The position numbers and the translations under genes were made by a program. 64,000 nucleotides of DNA from Mesorhizobium sp. NBSH29 (GTDB taxonomy: Bacteria; Pseudomonadota; Alphaproteobacteria; Rhizobiales; Rhizobiaceae): positions 3,234,501 through 3,298,500 of the forward strand of contig NZ_CP045492.1 of assembly GCF_015500055.1 (NCBI RefSeq), given 5' to 3'. Of the stretch, positions 15,813 through 24,092 are shown in pieces. Below the pieces are notes generated by a model that worked only from the letters and a program-made list of their open reading frames with translations, searched no databases and had not been told where the DNA came from. Positions within the stretch are counted from its first letter, which is position 1, and every line of letters starts with the position of its first letter.

Positions 15813-18374
15813 TCAGCTGCGCGGCTTGAGGTTCTCCGGATCGTAGAGCGGCTTATAGCCTACAGCCGCCACCTCGATCGGGAACTTCTGGGCGAAATAC
15901 TCGACCTCGAGCTTGCGCCCAACCTGGCAGAAATTCCATGGCAGATAGGCCAGCGCGATGTTCTTCCCGATGGTCGGCCCGAACGCCACCGAAGTGGTGA
16001 AGGAGCGGCGCCCGAGTTCATCCACCAGCGTCTCGCCAGTATCCGGATCGAGCACTGGCATGTTTCCCACAGGATAGCGCGCCACGCCGTCTTGGTCGTG
16101 ATTGTCGGTCATCATCAGCGTACACAGCATGGCGGGCTGGTTTGCCCGCTCTCTGTATTCCACATGCTTTTCCTTACCGCAGAAGTCAGCCTCCTTCACC
16201 TTCGGGCGAGCAAGGTCTGCCTCGAGCAGATTGTATTCGGTCAACAAATCGGCGTTTTGCAGCCTGAGGCTCTTCTCCATTCGCCGTGTATTGGCATAGG
16301 TCTCGACGCCGAACGCCATGATGCCGGCTCCCTGCAGCGCATCCCAAACGGCCAGCCCGTCCTCGTAGCGCATGTGGAATTCCCAGCCCTGCTCGCCGAC
16401 ATAGGAGATGCGGAAGGCCGAAATATCCTTGCCGGCGATCCGGACCGGCTTGATGGCGGCGAACGGGAAATTTTCCGGCATCAGCGTTTCAGGTTCTTCA
16501 ACCACCTTTTGCAGGGTCTCCCGCGCATGTGGACCCCAGACACCGATGGTGACGAATTTCTCGCTGACATCGGTGATTGTAACATTAAAACCCTTATCCT
16601 GCGCCACACGGCGCATAAGGTGGAAATCGCGCGGCCCGGCATCGGCACCGTCGACCACGCGGCAGCGGTCTTCCATGCGGATGACGGTCAGATCGGCCCG
16701 AACCATGCCTTCCGCATCGAGGAAGTGGGTGTAGATGCCCTTGCCGATATTGGCGTCACCGCCAATCTTTGCCGCGCAAATCCACTCCATCAGCGCGACA
16801 TGGTCGGGCCCCTCGACATCAATCATGGCGAAATGCGAGAGATTGACCATCCCGCAATCCTCGCTCATGGCTAGGTGCTCGGCATTGGAGACGCGCCAGA
16901 AATGGCGATTGTCCCATTCGTTTGTCCGAACCGGTATACGGTCTGCGTATTTCTTCAGAAGATGTTCGTTGGAAGCGTAGCCATGTGCCCGCTCCCATCC
17001 ACCAAGCTCCATGAAATAGCCGCCAAGTTCTTTCTCTCGCTCGTAGAAGGGCGAGCGGCGGATGTTGCGCGCCTTGGAGAAGGGTTCGCGGGGATGGACG
17101 GCCGGATTGTAGACCTTCATCGCCGTTTCTGTGCAGCGGTCGTGAATGACATGTTCCTGCAACTGGTGAGGATTAAACCGGGCATAGTCAATTTGATGAT
17201 GGTCGATTTCGGTACGGCCGTCCGTCATCCAGTCGGCGATCAGCTTGCCCATGCCGGGCCCGTCCTTGACCCAGATGGCCACCGCATACCAGAGGCCTCG
17301 CACCTTCTGGCTTTCGCCCATAGAAGGCCCGCCATCTGAAGTGACCTGTAACAACCCGTTAAAAGAGTGGCTTTCATTGTAGCCAAGCTCGCCGAGGATC
17401 GGCGTCAGTTCCATGGCCCGCTCCAGCGGCTCCATGATCTGTTCCATGTCGAGATCGCGCTGCGAGGGCGACAGCCGCGCCTCGTGCTTCTGAAGAATTT
17501 CGCGCGGATGGCAGAGACGCGGGTTGGTTTCCTCGTAGTAGCCCCACTCGATCTGTCCGCCTTCAGCGGTTTTCGGATCGCCGGTGTCGCGCATATAAGC
17601 CGAATTGCCCTGGTCGCGCATCAGCGGCCAGCCAATCTCCTTGCCGGTGCCGGCAAACTCATTGTAGGGACCGAAAAATGTCAGCGGGTGGTCGATCGGC
17701 ATGACGGGAAGATCCTCCCCCGCCATCTCCGCGATCAGCCGGCCCCAGATGCCGGCGCAAACAACGACATAGTCAGACATAATGGTCCCGCGCTCGGTGA
17801 CCACCCCTCTGATGCGTCCGCCCTCAATGATGAGCGATGTCGCCGAAGTGTTTGCAAAAGCCTTGAGCTTGCCGGTTTTTTCTGCTTGGTCGACAAGCTT
17901 GCCGGCAACCGTCTGCGACCTCGGAATGACAAGGCCCGCATCCGGGTCCCACAACCCTCCCTGCACCATCGACTCTTCGATGAGCGGAAACTTCTCCTTG
18001 ATCTCGGCCGGTTCAATCAGCCGGGCGCGAGTACCGAACGCTTTTCCAGACGACACCTTGCGGCGGATCTCATCCATGCGCGCGTTATCGCCGACACGCG
18101 CCACTTCCAACCCTCCAACGCGAGCGTAATGGCCCATTTTTTCGAAGAAATCGATGGAATAAAGCGTCGTCCAGCAGGACAGGAAGTCGTGACTGGTGGT
18201 GTAGCAGAAATCCGAGGCATGCGCCGTCGAGCCGATGTCGGTGGGAATACCGGACTTGTCGATGCCAACAATATCGTCCCAGCCGCGTTCGATGAGATGG
18301 TGGGCTATAGACGCGCCCACAATGCCGCCAAGGCCGATGATGACGACCTTTGCCTGTTTCGGAAACTCTGCCAT
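15813..18374 (-). CDS. FAD-dependent oxidoreductase with C-terminal GcvT domain, dimethylglycine dehydrogenase-like (divergent)
   Basis: 853 residues from ATG 18374 (GGAGTAGCAGGC upstream; the frame runs on to 18425 without family similarity). The N-terminal DAO-type FAD domain has VVIIGLGGIVGAS (about 9-21). A linker with RNIRRSPFYERE is typical of the DMGDH group, and the C-terminal half is GcvT/aminomethyltransferase-like, which passes one-carbon units to tetrahydrofolate. It differs from the two paralogues at 35442 and 39111. At the covalent-flavin position they have TWHAAG, while this protein has TAHASD: the His is kept but its surroundings change, so the substrate may differ. A sarcosine/dimethylglycine-like N-methyl amine is the best guess. 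It follows the GT-C-like gene by 100 bases. Confidence 0.82.
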   Translation of the reverse strand: MAEFPKQAKVVIIGLGGIVGASIAHHLIERGWDDIVGIDKSGIPTDIGSTAHASDFCYTTSHDFLSCWTTLYSIDFFEKMGHYARVGGLEVARVGDNARMDEIRRKVSSGKAFGTRARLIEPAEIKEKFPLIEESMVQGGLWDPDAGLVIPRSQTVAGKLVDQAEKTGKLKAFANTSATSLIIEGGRIRGVVTERGTIMSDYVVVCAGIWGRLIAEMAGEDLPVMPIDHPLTFFGPYNEFAGTGKEIGWPLMRDQGNSAYMRDTGDPKTAEGGQIEWGYYEETNPRLCHPREILQKHEARLSPSQRDLDMEQIMEPLERAMELTPILGELGYNESHSFNGLLQVTSDGGPSMGESQKVRGLWYAVAIWVKDGPGMGKLIADWMTDGRTEIDHHQIDYARFNPHQLQEHVIHDRCTETAMKVYNPAVHPREPFSKARNIRRSPFYEREKELGGYFMELGGWERAHGYASNEHLLKKYADRIPVRTNEWDNRHFWRVSNAEHLAMSEDCGMVNLSHFAMIDVEGPDHVALMEWICAAKIGGDANIGKGIYTHFLDAEGMVRADLTVIRMEDRCRVVDGADAGPRDFHLMRRVAQDKGFNVTITDVSEKFVTIGVWGPHARETLQKVVEEPETLMPENFPFAAIKPVRIAGKDISAFRISYVGEQGWEFHMRYEDGLAVWDALQGAGIMAFGVETYANTRRMEKSLRLQNADLLTEYNLLEADLARPKVKEADFCGKEKHVEYRERANQPAMLCTLMMTDNHDQDGVARYPVGNMPVLDPDTGETLVDELGRRSFTTSVAFGPTIGKNIALAYLPWNFCQVGRKLEVEYFAQKFPIEVAAVGYKPLYDPENLKPRS

Positions 18375-18474
18375 GCCTGCTACTCCGGAATCGAATTGCG
18401 GGCAGACTATAAGGCGATGGCGCACCGCCGTCGCAGCCTGTTTGCGACATTGTCAAAAGACCGCGCGACGGCGC

Positions 18475-19680
18475 TTACATCGCGGCGGGTTTGAGCCGTG
18501 CGCCGGTTTTATCCAGCCGTGGCTTCCACATGACAATCAACAGGGTCGACATGCCAGCTATGAAAACGAAATAGAAGCGGTCATCGGGCAGCGGGAAACT
18601 GGCAAATTTGCCCAGCATTCCAATGAACATTGCAAAGACGAGCGCGTTGTAGCGGCCTACTTGCCCCTTTCCGAAACGCACCAAAAGCCCCCAAGTGGCA
18701 GCGCCGAATACGAGCAGTACAGGCCAGTGATTGTCGAGTAGCGCCACCGTTACTCCGCGTATGTAACCTCGCACAAAGGCCATGAGCGAAAAATCCGGTT
18801 GGAAACCCGCCATGGAGTTCTGGATCTTGACCGTGGAAAAATAGAAATGTGCCCACCAACCCGGATGGCCCGCCTGCTTTTCGATGAGCATGCACACGAC
18901 GAAAGAAGCGATGAACGTGATGAGGAGTGGCAACCTGCGCCAGGCGTACAAGAATGCGGTGATGGTGAGCGCCAGAGTGAGGATCAGCGTATCAGGCCGG
19001 ACGAGAACGGCAGCAAACAGTAGCAGGCAGGCAAGAATGTCCCGCTCCTTTGACAAGAGATAGATGGCACCAACTGCCATCACGGCAGCAAGCATGTCGG
19101 GCGTCACGGCAGTTGTCATGTGCAGATAATCTGCCATCACCAGCATAGGCACCAGAAAGAACGCACCCTGCAGCGCATTTTCCCGCCACAGCCAGAACAG
19201 GGAGAGCCCACCAAAAGCGATAGCCGGCAGAATCGAAAGCAGCATCGCACCGCGATCGAGCCCGAAAATCGGCTCGATCACCCTGAGCAGTTCGATATAG
19301 GCGACCTTGACCCGGTACATTGACAGTTGCGACTGGAAGTCGACCGGATGTTCCCACTGATGCCGGTTGTAGGGGTAACCGTATTGGAGGCGGTAAAGAT
19401 CACCTTCGAGCGCACCCTTCCTGATCTCATCCCAAGTGCGATCGTGCAGTTCGACCGGATCAGTGACACGGTCTTCCAGCGCGGTGGCGACGTAGGCCAG
19501 CATGTCCCAATTGTAGTCGGGCCGGAGCCAGCTGTAGGCAGCGACAAGAAGCGTCGTTGCCACCAGCAGGCTTATCGCGAGCCGGTCCAAAACCCTACGG
19601 CTCGCCACCCAGGCGGCAAGGCACTTACTCAGACGCGTATCGGCAGCCCAATCAACGATCGAGCGCTTTGATCCCCTCAT
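18475..19680 (-). CDS. Multi-pass membrane protein, GT-C glycosyltransferase-like
   Basis: 401 residues with about nine or ten hydrophobic helices. After the first helix (about 35-51) comes a periplasmic loop with YNWDMLAY, an acidic residue placed where GT-C enzymes keep their catalytic Asp. A strong GGGGAGGGGACT precedes ATG 19680. It lies 21 bases after the aminotransferase gene and is the last gene of the putative lipid-linked pentofuranose cluster. GT-C enzymes take sugars from polyprenyl phosphate at the outer face of the inner membrane, which would make this the enzyme that uses the cluster's product. Sequence similarity alone is weak; the assignment rests on topology and context. Confidence 0.6.
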   Translation of the reverse strand: MRGSKRSIVDWAADTRLSKCLAAWVASRRVLDRLAISLLVATTLLVAAYSWLRPDYNWDMLAYVATALEDRVTDPVELHDRTWDEIRKGALEGDLYRLQYGYPYNRHQWEHPVDFQSQLSMYRVKVAYIELLRVIEPIFGLDRGAMLLSILPAIAFGGLSLFWLWRENALQGAFFLVPMLVMADYLHMTTAVTPDMLAAVMAVGAIYLLSKERDILACLLLFAAVLVRPDTLILTLALTITAFLYAWRRLPLLITFIASFVVCMLIEKQAGHPGWWAHFYFSTVKIQNSMAGFQPDFSLMAFVRGYIRGVTVALLDNHWPVLLVFGAATWGLLVRFGKGQVGRYNALVFAMFIGMLGKFASFPLPDDRFYFVFIAGMSTLLIVMWKPRLDKTGARLKPAAM

Positions 19681-19701
19681 AGTCCCCTCCCCGGATTGGT
19701 G

Positions 19702-21174
19702 TCAGCTAACTTGGCTTTTCACGAAATCCTTGACGATGGACACGATGCCCCGGGCCAAAAGCTTGTCCAGGGCATCGATGAACTGGTCGACATGCTCTTT
19801 CTGGCAGATCAGCGGCGGCTCCAGCCGTATAACGTTACGATTGTATTCAGTGAACGCCACGAGCACATTGTGATCGCGCAGGAGCTGGGCACCGACAAAA
19901 CCCGACAGGGAACCCTTGAGCTTGTCGTCCAGCATGCCGACGACGGGGCGCAGCACCATTGGCAGCGTCCGGCTGAAGTCATGGAATTCAAGCCCGACCA
20001 TAAAGCCCTGGCCACGCACATCCTTGATGATTTTTGGATATTTCGCCTGAACGTCCTTCAGCCGATCGAGCAGATATTCCCCAGTCACCGCGGCATTGTC
20101 AATCAGGTGCTCGTCATAGAGCGTGTTTAGCCCCTCGATGGCGGTGACGCACGCCTCGCCAATACCACCAAAGGTTGCCATGGCGTGGATCATCGCCGTC
20201 TTCGGCGTGCCATAGGCCTTCATGTAGACATCGCGACTGGCGATCATGGCACCCACGGCCGCCTTGCCGGCGCCGAGCGACTTGGCCAACGCGGTAACGT
20301 CTGGCACGACATCATGATGTTCAAAGGCATAGAACCGGCCTGAACGGCCATAGCCGCACTGAACCTCATCGGCGACCCAGAGGACGCCGTACTGATCGCA
20401 CAGCGCGCGCAGCTTCTTCCAGAATTCAGTCGGTGCCTGTACGATACCGCCGCCGCCCTGGATAGTTTCCAGAACGATGACGCCGATTTCGGGGTCCGAG
20501 CGGAAAGCGCTTTCGATGGCATCAATGTCACCAAACGGCACCCGCACCGTATTGCCGGCGAGCTTGAACTCGCCGCGATAGAGCTGGCCGTCGGTGATGT
20601 TGAGAACCCCCTTGGTCTTCCCGTGGAAGGAGTTTTCGGCATAAACAACCTTGGGCCGCTTCGGACCGGCAGCGCGCTCGGCAACCTTGATCGCCGCTTC
20701 CATTGCTTCAGAGCCCGAAGAGCCCAAGAACACCATATCGAGATCCCCCGGCGAGCAGGCGGCCAGGTTCTTGGCCAGCGCGGTCGCGTATTGCGACATG
20801 AAGGCAATCGCGATCTCGTGACGCTTTTCCTCTTGGAATTTCTGCCGTGCGGCAAGGATGCGCGGATGGTTGTGGCCGAACGCCAGCGAGCCGAAGCCAC
20901 CGAAGAAATCGAGAATCTTCCGGCCGTTCTGGTCTGTATAATACATGCCTTCAGCGCTCTCTACCTTCACCTTGTGAAAGCCCAGAAGCTTCATGAAGTG
21001 CAATTGGCCGGGGTTCACATGCGCCTTGAACAGATCGGTCATGCGTGCGACGTCGAGTGACTTCGCGTCCTCGACACTCAACAAATCGGGTTTGCGGATG
21101 GCATTGGGAACCAGCGTCGGCGCATCAACATGCGGGCGCGCGGCGACAGCTTTAGGCTTGCTCATGACGGTCAT
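19702..21174 (-). CDS. Class III PLP-dependent aminotransferase
   Basis: 490 residues of the acetylornithine/ornithine-type aminotransferase fold. Landmarks are FLGSSGSEAMEAAIKVAERA (cofactor phosphate binding), VLWVADEVQCGYGRSG (Asp contacting the pyridine nitrogen) and ALAKSLGAGKAAVGA, which carries the PLP-binding Lys. An N-terminal extension of about 60 residues precedes the core. ATG 21174 and ATG 21165 are both possible starts. It lies 14 bases after the SDR gene, in one transcript with lipid-linked sugar genes. What it aminates is not evident: an amino acid, a polyamine or a keto group on a lipid-linked precursor are open options. Confidence 0.8.
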   Translation of the reverse strand: MTVMSKPKAVAARPHVDAPTLVPNAIRKPDLLSVEDAKSLDVARMTDLFKAHVNPGQLHFMKLLGFHKVKVESAEGMYYTDQNGRKILDFFGGFGSLAFGHNHPRILAARQKFQEEKRHEIAIAFMSQYATALAKNLAACSPGDLDMVFLGSSGSEAMEAAIKVAERAAGPKRPKVVYAENSFHGKTKGVLNITDGQLYRGEFKLAGNTVRVPFGDIDAIESAFRSDPEIGVIVLETIQGGGGIVQAPTEFWKKLRALCDQYGVLWVADEVQCGYGRSGRFYAFEHHDVVPDVTALAKSLGAGKAAVGAMIASRDVYMKAYGTPKTAMIHAMATFGGIGEACVTAIEGLNTLYDEHLIDNAAVTGEYLLDRLKDVQAKYPKIIKDVRGQGFMVGLEFHDFSRTLPMVLRPVVGMLDDKLKGSLSGFVGAQLLRDHNVLVAFTEYNRNVIRLEPPLICQKEHVDQFIDALDKLLARGIVSIVKDFVKSQVS

Positions 21175-21188
21175 CTCTCAAAAATCCC

Positions 21189-22199
21189 CTATTCGGCCGG
21201 AACGTGGTTTGCGGCAGCCACGACGTGACCATCCTTATTGGCGCGGTATTCCTTGTATGCAGCGATCAGCATGTCCTCATCGCGATATTGCGGCACCCAG
21301 CCGAGATCCCGCTTGCCCTTGGAAACATCGAGAACGCACTCCTCGTCGGCGATCAGATATTGCTCGGGGTCCATCAAAGGCATGTTCATCCGGTCCAGCA
21401 GGTCAAGCGTGCGCTTGACCGCCCATCCCGGCGTCGGGATCAGGATCGATTTCGAACCGGCATGGTTTATGAGATCTCCCAACAGCTTCTTCACCGGCGG
21501 AGGATTGAGCGAGCCGAGATTATAGGCCTCGTTAGGCACGCCGGCCTTCCAGGCAAGACGTGCCGCTTCTGCACAATCGAACACGGAAATGAACTGATAC
21601 GGGTTCTTGCCAGATCCGATCATCGGCACCGGCAGGTTCCTGTCGATCAGCTTGAACAGTTTCTCCAGAATGCCGAGACGGCCGGGCCCGATGATGAGAC
21701 GCGGGCGGCACAGTGTAATGTTCATGCCACGCTCGCGCCATTGCTGCGCCACCACTTCAGTATCCTGCTTGGACTGGCCATATTCGCCGAGCGGCGAAAC
21801 CGGGTGATCCTCGGTCATCGGCGTCGTGACCGTGTGCCCATAGATCATATCGGTGGTAAAATGGACGAGCTTCCTGGCGCCGACCTTATCCATGGCCTCA
21901 ATGATGTGGACAGTGCCGTGATAGTTGACCGGATAGAAGAAGTCGTGACGTTTGGCACGGACCTGCAGCGGCGACAGCATTTTAGCCGACAGATTATAGA
22001 CCATATCGGTTTTCTTCATTCCAACAGCCGCAACTGACGCTGGATCGGTGACATCGCAGTGCACGAATTTCGCCTTGCCATAGTGCGGTAGATCGCTCTT
22101 GACGATGTCGGCGACGATCACCTGTTCACCATCGGCAATCAGTTTTGGTGCAAGATGGCGACCGACAAAGCCGTCGCCGCCGAAAATGACATGTCTCAT
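21189..22199 (-). CDS. NAD-dependent epimerase/dehydratase (extended SDR)
   Basis: 336 residues. The N-terminal Rossmann motif is GGDGFVG (8-14), an acidic residue follows strand 2 (VADIVKSD), and the catalytic YGQSK (Tyr-x3-Lys) is preceded by TTDMIYG. Such proteins epimerise, dehydrate or reduce sugars or steroid-like substrates. The gene overlaps the small flippase gene by four bases. In mycobacteria a separate SDR (DprE2) reduces the 2'-keto intermediate made by DprE1; this protein is the only reductase-like candidate in the cluster, though it is an extended and not a classical SDR. Confidence 0.82.
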   Translation of the reverse strand: MRHVIFGGDGFVGRHLAPKLIADGEQVIVADIVKSDLPHYGKAKFVHCDVTDPASVAAVGMKKTDMVYNLSAKMLSPLQVRAKRHDFFYPVNYHGTVHIIEAMDKVGARKLVHFTTDMIYGHTVTTPMTEDHPVSPLGEYGQSKQDTEVVAQQWRERGMNITLCRPRLIIGPGRLGILEKLFKLIDRNLPVPMIGSGKNPYQFISVFDCAEAARLAWKAGVPNEAYNLGSLNPPPVKKLLGDLINHAGSKSILIPTPGWAVKRTLDLLDRMNMPLMDPEQYLIADEECVLDVSKGKRDLGWVPQYRDEDMLIAAYKEYRANKDGHVVAAANHVPAE

Positions 22200-22624
22200 G
22201 GTACCAACTCACTTGTACGAACATTTGGCTGGGCATCTTCGACCACTTCATGGCCGCTGCCGCCCTGCGCGATCAGGATTGTGCCCAGGCAGATGAAGCC
22301 GATGCCAGCGACCCGCCAGACATTGAGGTCTTCGCGAAAAACGAAATAGGCAAACACCGCCACCGCCACATAGGCGAGGCTGAGGAACGGATAGGCAAAA
22401 GAAAGCTCCACCTTCGACAGCACGAAAAGATGTGACGCCATCGAGATGACAAAGGTGCACAGTCCCAGAAACACCCATGGGCTGAACACGATCTGGAGCA
22501 CTTTAATAAGCGGGTTCGTGCCCTCGAAGGAGAGCGGCGCAAGCGACATCATGCCGTGCTTCAGCATCAACTGCGCCGCAGCGTTAGTCATAACCGTAAA
22601 GAGAATAAACCAGAGATATTTCAT
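22196..22624 (-). CDS. Small EamA/DMT-type membrane protein, ArnE-like flippase candidate
   Basis: 142 residues with four hydrophobic helices, a single EamA repeat like ArnE, ArnF and small multidrug transporters. The QLMLKHG in helix 1 and ELSFAYPFLSLAYVAV in helix 3 are close to the pattern in ArnE, which with ArnF moves undecaprenyl-phosphate-aminoarabinose across the inner membrane. The hydrophilic tail of about 25 residues has no recognisable role. Overlap with the SDR gene and placement inside the pentofuranose cluster suggest it flips the lipid-linked sugar. Start ATG 22624 opens helix 1 directly. Confidence 0.75.
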   Translation of the reverse strand: MKYLWFILFTVMTNAAAQLMLKHGMMSLAPLSFEGTNPLIKVLQIVFSPWVFLGLCTFVISMASHLFVLSKVELSFAYPFLSLAYVAVAVFAYFVFREDLNVWRVAGIGFICLGTILIAQGGSGHEVVEDAQPNVRTSELVP

Positions 22625-22697
22625 GCAAGCACCCGCCCCTGTGTCGCTTCTAGTACAAGGATGAAAATATTTGGTGAAACAGAAGCAACAAATTTAG

Positions 22698-22719
22698 TGA
22701 ATTGGTGATGTGTAATTCA
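22698..22719. promoter_or_regulatory. Inverted repeat upstream of the flippase-SDR-aminotransferase genes
   Basis: TGAATT and AATTCA form a perfect 6-bp inverted repeat 10 bases apart in the AT-rich 121-base gap between the DprE1-like gene and the flippase gene. GGTGA occurs three times in this short stretch. It may mark an internal promoter or operator splitting the cluster into two transcripts. No matching regulator is in the window. Confidence 0.3.
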
Positions 22720-22745
22720 TTCACCATGAACCGATAAAACCTGAT

Positions 22746-24092
22746 CTACCCCGCAGCAGCCGCAGCCTGATCCGCATAGCCGTTAAGCTGCAAAGCGGTG
22801 CGACGCCAGAAGTCGGAGATGAAGACCGGATCGCGCAGCGCCTCGAGTTCGCGCCAGTTCGGAAATGATGCAGCAAACGCCTGTGCACCAAGCCGCGCAT
22901 CCTTGTAGGGATTGATCGCCCCACCGGCATCGAGAGTGATTGCGTCAAGCCGTTCGAGCAGCTTAATTGTCGATGTGCCACGGTTGGGAAAGTCCAGCGT
23001 CAGCGTATAGCCGGGCCGTGGGAACGACAGCAGACCGGGCGACCGGACGGCACCGAAACGCTTCAGCACGGTGAGGAACGACCCCTGCCCCGCCGCGATG
23101 GCAGCGTCGAGTAACAGTGGTAGCGTTACGCGGGCGGCGTCTTCAGGAACGACCGATTGATGCTGGTACAGACCGCGCGGACCATAGAGCCGGTTCCAGT
23201 CGCGCACCCCGTCGAGCGGAAAGAAGAAGCCGCCATAATCGCTGGTCTTCTCGCGCGTTCGGCCCTTGGACCACCGATATGCCGCGTTGAATGTCTTGAG
23301 AAAAGGCCGATTGAGGATATTGATTGGCGGCTGGAAAGGCACGCCGAGCCGCGTGGTCCTGTGCCGCGCATCGCCTGCGTCGGCATGGTTGCCTGTCAGC
23401 AAAAGACCGCGCCCGGCATGGAGCCCCGTTGCTAGCTGGTCGATCCAAGCAACCGCATATTCGTTTTCGGCATCGGCAACCTCGGCCTGATCAACAAATT
23501 CCTGAAGATTTTGGAACGGCATGACACGCTCGGCGATGTCCAGCGACGTTACCGGCATCAGCCTGATCGACGCCGCTAGCATCAATCCCGTCATTCCCAT
23601 GCCACCGATGGTAGCGGCAAACAGAGCAGATTCAGCATCGCGCGTACAGCGATGAACGCTCCCATCGGAACGCAGCAGCGAAAATCCCACAACATGGCAG
23701 CCAAAAGTGCCGCGCCGGTGATGGTTCTTGCCATGCACATCGTTGGCAATCGCGCCGCCCAGCGTCACATACTGGGTGCCCGGTACCACGTATGGGAAAA
23801 ACCCGTACGGTGCGGCGTGGGCGATGATGTCTGTGAGCAGAACACCTGCTTCCGCTTCCAGAATGCCTGTTTCCGGATCGAACGAGATGATGCGGTTCAT
23901 GGACCGCATGTCGATCACCGCGCCAAGGCTGTTCTGGCAACTGTCACCATAGGAGCGGCCATTGCCATAGGCGAGCAGCGATCCCTCCCCGGCCTTGCCA
24001 CCTTCAAGAAGCGCAATCGCCCATGGAGCGTGGACCGCCCGCGCTGCAGGCGGGTTTGTCCGGCCAAAACTTTCGTAACGCGGCACGCTCAA
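22746..24092 (-). CDS. FAD-binding oxidoreductase, DprE1-like (polyprenyl-phosphoribose 2'-oxidase family)
   Basis: 448 residues, close in size and layout to mycobacterial DprE1. Shared features are the start SFGRTNP, AYGNGRSYGDSCQN (FAD phosphate region, 41-54), VPGTQYVTLGGAIANDVHGKNHH with His120 at the DprE1 His132 position, DWNRLYGPRG, the LSFPRPGY segment and NPYKDAR with Lys397 at the catalytic Lys418 position. DprE1 oxidises the 2'-OH of decaprenyl-phosphoryl ribose. The residue matching DprE1 Cys387, the site of covalent benzothiazinone attack, is Thr365 here. The start overlaps the HAD-UbiA stop by four bases, and that neighbour would make its substrate. Confidence 0.85.
   Translation of the reverse strand: MSVPRYESFGRTNPPAARAVHAPWAIALLEGGKAGEGSLLAYGNGRSYGDSCQNSLGAVIDMRSMNRIISFDPETGILEAEAGVLLTDIIAHAAPYGFFPYVVPGTQYVTLGGAIANDVHGKNHHRRGTFGCHVVGFSLLRSDGSVHRCTRDAESALFAATIGGMGMTGLMLAASIRLMPVTSLDIAERVMPFQNLQEFVDQAEVADAENEYAVAWIDQLATGLHAGRGLLLTGNHADAGDARHRTTRLGVPFQPPINILNRPFLKTFNAAYRWSKGRTREKTSDYGGFFFPLDGVRDWNRLYGPRGLYQHQSVVPEDAARVTLPLLLDAAIAAGQGSFLTVLKRFGAVRSPGLLSFPRPGYTLTLDFPNRGTSTIKLLERLDAITLDAGGAINPYKDARLGAQAFAASFPNWRELEALRDPVFISDFWRRTALQLNGYADQAAAAAG

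Noticed and set aside
15654-18494. Long plus-strand open frames (406 and 375 codons)
   Set aside because: They are antisense shadows of the large FAD-GcvT gene in high-GC sequence. The minus-strand reading has well-placed motifs throughout.
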